From positions 620,001 through 684,000 of the forward strand of contig CAJNDT010005913.1 in assembly GCA_905221615.1 (NCBI GenBank): a stretch of DNA of 64,000 nucleotides, written 5' to 3'. The position numbers were made by a program, and so were the translations under genes. The notes beneath the pieces are model-generated. The model worked only from the letters and a program-made list of their open reading frames with translations, ran no database searches and was not told the origin of the DNA. Positions within the stretch are counted from its first letter, which is position 1, and the number at the start of each line of letters is the position of its first letter. Positions 61,504 to 64,000 of this stretch are shown in pieces. Source of the DNA: Symbiodinium sp. CCMP2592 (lineage: Eukaryota > Sar > Dinophyceae > Suessiales > Symbiodiniaceae).

Positions 61504-61532
61504 AACACCCCGCTTCGGCGGGGTGTTTTTTT
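61504..61532 (+). terminator. Terminator after the DUF11 lipoprotein gene
   Basis: AACACCCCGC, loop TTCG, GCGGGGTGTT (61504-61527) then TTTTT; a stable UUCG-capped 10-bp stem. Confidence 0.95.
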
Positions 61533-61633
61533 GTCGTTATGAAACTCCCTTCGTCCCGATATGAAGATTTGAGACTCTTTGTGAGATCTCGAGAACCAGG
61601 CAGGCCCGAACTGGTATACATGATTTGAGTCCT

Positions 61634-62272
61634 ATGCGCACAGACACAGAGTCAATCCAAGATCGTCCGGAGCTCCCGATTATCGTGCTCGCGAGTTCCT
61701 CTCCTCGAAGGAGGGAGATGCTGTCTACTGCAGGGATCGAGCATCGCGTACAACCAGCACAGATCGATGATGGCGAGCTCACTCCGAGTGAATCGATCAC
61801 TCCAGATCAATGGGTCGCGGCGCTCGCGTATCTCAAAGCGATATCCAGTTCGGAGTTGCTGATGGATGACCAATCCAACGCGCCGATTGTGGTTTTAGGG
61901 GCTGATACCGTGTGCGTGAAGGATGGACAGATCATCGGGCAGCCCAAAGATCGGGATCATGCGAGGGAGATCATCAACTTGATGAGTGATGCGACGCATG
62001 AGGTCTTGACCGGTGTCGCGATTTTGGAACCCAAAGGCAGCCGTAGGCAACTCTTTGTAGATCGCTCAGTGGTCACTGTTGGATCGATCCCTGAGGATGA
62101 GATCGAAGCATATCTGGACTCCATGCTTTGGGAGGGCAAAGCGGGCGCATACAACATCTCCGAGCGTCTGGAAGCGGGCTGGCCCATCGAGTTCACAGGA
62201 GATGAGGACTCGATCGTCGGACTCCCGCTTTCGAGGGTCGTGCGTTGCCTCTCGACTTTCTATCTCGATTAG
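61634..62272 (+). CDS. maf: Maf-family nucleoside triphosphate pyrophosphatase
   Basis: Maf enzymes hydrolyse non-standard or excess nucleoside triphosphates (dTTP, UTP or modified forms). The 212-residue protein has the signature LASSSPRRREML, ADTVCVKDGQIIGQPKDRDH and EGKAGAYNISERLEAGWPIE (where most have GKAGAYxIQG), and the ending GDEDSIVGLPLSRV. The ATG at 61634 is preferred over a TTG at 61625. Substrate subtype (YhdE or YceF) is not assigned. Confidence 0.93.
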   Translation: MRTDTESIQDRPELPIIVLASSSPRRREMLSTAGIEHRVQPAQIDDGELTPSESITPDQWVAALAYLKAISSSELLMDDQSNAPIVVLGADTVCVKDGQIIGQPKDRDHAREIINLMSDATHEVLTGVAILEPKGSRRQLFVDRSVVTVGSIPEDEIEAYLDSMLWEGKAGAYNISERLEAGWPIEFTGDEDSIVGLPLSRVVRCLSTFYLD

Positions 62273-62282
62273 GTTTTGTACT

Positions 62283-62320
62283 GACCAAAAGAAAACACCC
62301 AACTCAGATCAGTGGGTGTA
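62283..62320 (-). terminator. Terminator after the PEP-CTERM-like gene
   Basis: On the minus strand ACACCC...GGGTGT (62295-62319) with an inner ACT/AGT extension is followed by TTTTCTTTT. Confidence 0.75.
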
Positions 62321-62345
62321 TGGTGCTTTTGAAATGTTGATGGTC

Positions 62346-63026
62346 TCAACGACTGCGACGAGCACCAAGCAGCAATCCGGCAGAGGAGAGCAGCAACATG
62401 CTCGGAGCGGGGACTGTGGTCGCACGGATCGCGAACGCTCCAGGGATTGGGACATCGGGACCATCCATGCGAGTGCCGTAGCCTGCATTTGGGAGATCGC
62501 CGAAGCTGCCGTAGTAGAACCACGAGCGATCGGCGCGAGCATCAGGGTCGTAACGAGCGGGGCTTGAGTAGTCTGGATTGTCGTTGTCGTCGTACTCGAG
62601 TTCTGAGAGGTGACTCACGGCAACGAAGAATCCTCCAGATACTGCGAGGTTCGCGATATTGACGATGTTCTCTTGTCCGAGTCCTGTGAGTGGATTGTCA
62701 ATGGTCATGGAGAAGAGCGATGTCGCATTGGTAGGATCGTTGTCGTTGTCTGCGTCGTCATAGATCCAGAGTGTGACCTGGTTGTTGGGAGACAGGCTTC
62801 CAAGCTCGAAGGAGATGGTGGTGATCTCTTCAGTCGCAGCTTCAGTATGGAAATAGTTCCCCCAGAGCACGTCGATGTCACCGAACTGCTCGAACGACCT
62901 CGGCGGGCCAAGCGTGATGTTGGATACGCCGTCGTCGTAGCTGTATACATTGGCGATCGAGGTTGAGGCTGCAAACGCAAGTGTACCCAACACAAGAGTG
63001 CTTGAGATTAATCTGGTTTTCATCAT
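62346..63026 (-). CDS. Secreted protein with PEP-CTERM-like sorting tail
   Basis: The 226-residue protein starts with a signal peptide (RLISSTLVLGTLAFAAS) and ends VPAPSMLLLSSAGLLLGARR plus SR: a Pro motif, a hydrophobic helix and a basic end, the pattern recognised by exosortases or similar anchoring systems. The body is Asn/Asp-rich and beta-like (TISFELGSLSPNNQVTLWIY, DDADNDNDP, ADRSWFYYGSFGDLP). GAGGAG precedes two adjacent ATGs (63026 and 63023). It is probably surface-associated; no exosortase gene is in the window. Confidence 0.85.
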   Translation of the reverse strand: MMKTRLISSTLVLGTLAFAASTSIANVYSYDDGVSNITLGPPRSFEQFGDIDVLWGNYFHTEAATEEITTISFELGSLSPNNQVTLWIYDDADNDNDPTNATSLFSMTIDNPLTGLGQENIVNIANLAVSGGFFVAVSHLSELEYDDNDNPDYSSPARYDPDARADRSWFYYGSFGDLPNAGYGTRMDGPDVPIPGAFAIRATTVPAPSMLLLSSAGLLLGARRSR

Positions 63027-63113
63027 GGAACTCCTCTGTATGATGCGGAGTTTCATGATACAGACATCGCGTTGAGAACTCAAGAAAATAGTTGTTGTGT
63101 TGAATGAAGTTGC

Positions 63114-63548
63114 TTAAGCGGCTTGCTGATGATCGGAGGAACTCTCGTCAGCGATGCGCCATGCGTTGCGATTGGCAACGAGCAACTCAGCAGGTACAGT
63201 TGCTTCATCACGCAGCAGAGTGATTGATTTGAATCCGATGAGCGTTGCGTACTTGGAATCGGCTTTGGATTGCCAATACTGATCGCCGCCCATAATCCGA
63301 TCGTCGTAAGTTTCGCGGAGATTCTTTACATCTTCAGGAGTAAGGTCTTCGAACTCGTCTACTCGACGAACGACTGCTTTGGCGACAACTCGTTTGCCCG
63401 TTGGTTTGATGTAGACGATATCTCCCGGGCTCACCTTTCCGAATGGGGCTCTGCGATCCTGTCCAAGACGAGATTCGAGGGTCTTCGCACCGCTCAGCAG
63501 CGGAGCGATGTAGCGAGGGTGCACGATCATCAGGTGGGTCTTGGACAT
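63114..63548 (-). CDS. ASCH/PUA-like domain protein
   Basis: The 144-residue protein has the ASCH pattern: LMIVHPRYIAPLLSGAKTLE then SRLGQDRRAPFGKVSPGD, VYIKPTGKRVVAKAVVRRVD and a closing strand. ASCH domains are PUA-like folds thought to bind RNA or act on modified nucleosides; some hydrolyse N4-acetylcytidine. No function can be assigned beyond the fold. It stands alone on the minus strand between the PEP-CTERM-like gene and the HldE-like gene. Confidence 0.82.
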   Translation of the reverse strand: MSKTHLMIVHPRYIAPLLSGAKTLESRLGQDRRAPFGKVSPGDIVYIKPTGKRVVAKAVVRRVDEFEDLTPEDVKNLRETYDDRIMGGDQYWQSKADSKYATLIGFKSITLLRDEATVPAELLVANRNAWRIADESSSDHQQAA

Positions 63549-63637
63549 ACACCATATATCGGACGATTCGCGATGGTTCTTTGCTCACAAACTCAGGGAA
63601 AGTTGCGAATCACGGATATGAGCGAGTGGACGCGGTT

Positions 63638-64000
63638 TCAGGAGTCCTTCATCCGCTCGATGGTGGAGGTGGTTGAGAGCCCGTCAATCAGGTCGAGGAG
63701 TTCAACTCGTCCGCCGTGCTGGATTACAAAGTCTGCACCGACAACGGTTTCGATGCTGTAGTCGCCGCCTTTGACCAGCACATCGGGTTTGATCCCCTCG
63801 ATGAGCTGGATCGGGGTCTCCTCACTGAACAGCACCACGGCGTCCACACATTCGAGGGCGACAAGCACCCTCGCTCGATTCTCCTGATCGTTGACCGGTC
63901 GAGTTGGGCCTTTGAGTCCGCGCACGGAATGATCGTCGTTCATCGCGACGATGAGGACATCTCCGAGAGCAGCGGAACGCTGGAGGAGCGAGATATGTCC
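63638..64000 (-). CDS. HldE-like heptose 1-phosphate adenylyltransferase, N-terminus cut by window edge
   Basis: The visible 120 residues start GHISLLQRSAALGDVLIVAM, continuing the HxGH nucleotidyltransferase motif (only GH is inside the window). Then come NDDHSVRGLKGPTRPVNDQE, VDAVVLFSEETPIQLIEGIK and PDVLVKGGDYSIETVVG, all typical of the HldE/RfaE2 adenylyltransferase domain that makes ADP-heptose for LPS. The frame is open to base 64000. Whether it is a stand-alone domain or the second half of a bifunctional HldE cannot be seen. Confidence 0.9.
   Translation of the reverse strand, partial: GHISLLQRSAALGDVLIVAMNDDHSVRGLKGPTRPVNDQENRARVLVALECVDAVVLFSEETPIQLIEGIKPDVLVKGGDYSIETVVGADFVIQHGGRVELLDLIDGLSTTSTIERMKDS

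Noticed and set aside
1-64000. CRISPR arrays, prophage or insertion sequences
   Set aside because: No regularly spaced repeats, transposase, integrase or phage structural genes were seen.

Overview
The window reads as one contiguous stretch of bacterial chromosome with moderate GC. No rRNA, tRNA, insertion sequence, prophage or CRISPR array was seen. The gene content points to Planctomycetota, most likely class Phycisphaerae. The evidence is a Planctomycete-style pseudopilin with an FDGSV motif, a PEP-CTERM-like sorting tail ending in Arg, an OmcB-like DUF11 lipoprotein, a B12-dependent ribonucleotide reductase, and enzymes of lipid A (LpxK) and heptose (HldE-like) synthesis that imply an LPS outer membrane. 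The placement is inferred from protein character, not from a marker-gene tree.

Layout. 1-3.4 kb: smc, cut by the left edge. 4.1-8.9 kb: gcvH, an ABC ATPase/FtsX permease pair, and infC with a probable AUC start. 8.9-13.5 kb (minus): a HIT protein and a three-gene unit of small membrane protein, uvrA and membrane protein, joined by GTGA stop-start overlaps. 13.8-16.9 kb (plus): a 3D-domain protein, a TIM-barrel protein, cmk and plsC. 16.9-19.0 kb (minus): a FlgI-like protein with a helical-repeat middle. 20-24.5 kb: dcd, a VOC protein and nrdJ, followed by a strongly structured non-coding stretch ending in a terminator. 25-27.6 kb: a CPBP protease, an unknown protein and mdh. 27.7-32.6 kb: a membrane protein, a CpeT-like/FKBP fusion, a sugar-phosphate transferase and a pseudopilin. 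32.8-39.4 kb: a secreted ClpP-class protease, mnmG, a UVR-motif protein, a sigma factor and trxB. 39.5-49.9 kb (all minus): secretin, STAS and RsbW-like regulators, iscS-iscU-iscA, a polyglycine lipoprotein, an ACT protein and a TlpA-like thioredoxin. 50.4-64 kb: an unknown protein, coaX with an MnmE-like GTPase, a membrane TPR-like protein with an RluA synthase, ogt, a small unknown gene with a leader ORF, serS, a membrane protein with lpxK, the DUF11 lipoprotein, maf, a PEP-CTERM-like protein, an ASCH protein, and the end of an hldE-like gene.

How it fits together. Most of this is housekeeping: chromosome structure and repair, translation and tRNA modification, nucleotide supply, Fe-S assembly and cell envelope. 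The least explained parts are the 24.58-24.90 kb RNA-like region, the leader-like arrangement near 56.5 kb, the CpeT-like/FKBP fusion, the FlgI-like fusion, the truncated MnmE-like GTPase, the acidic insertion in the SMC head, and the lysine-rich start of UvrA. No multi-gene system of clearly unknown type, such as a defence island, was seen.
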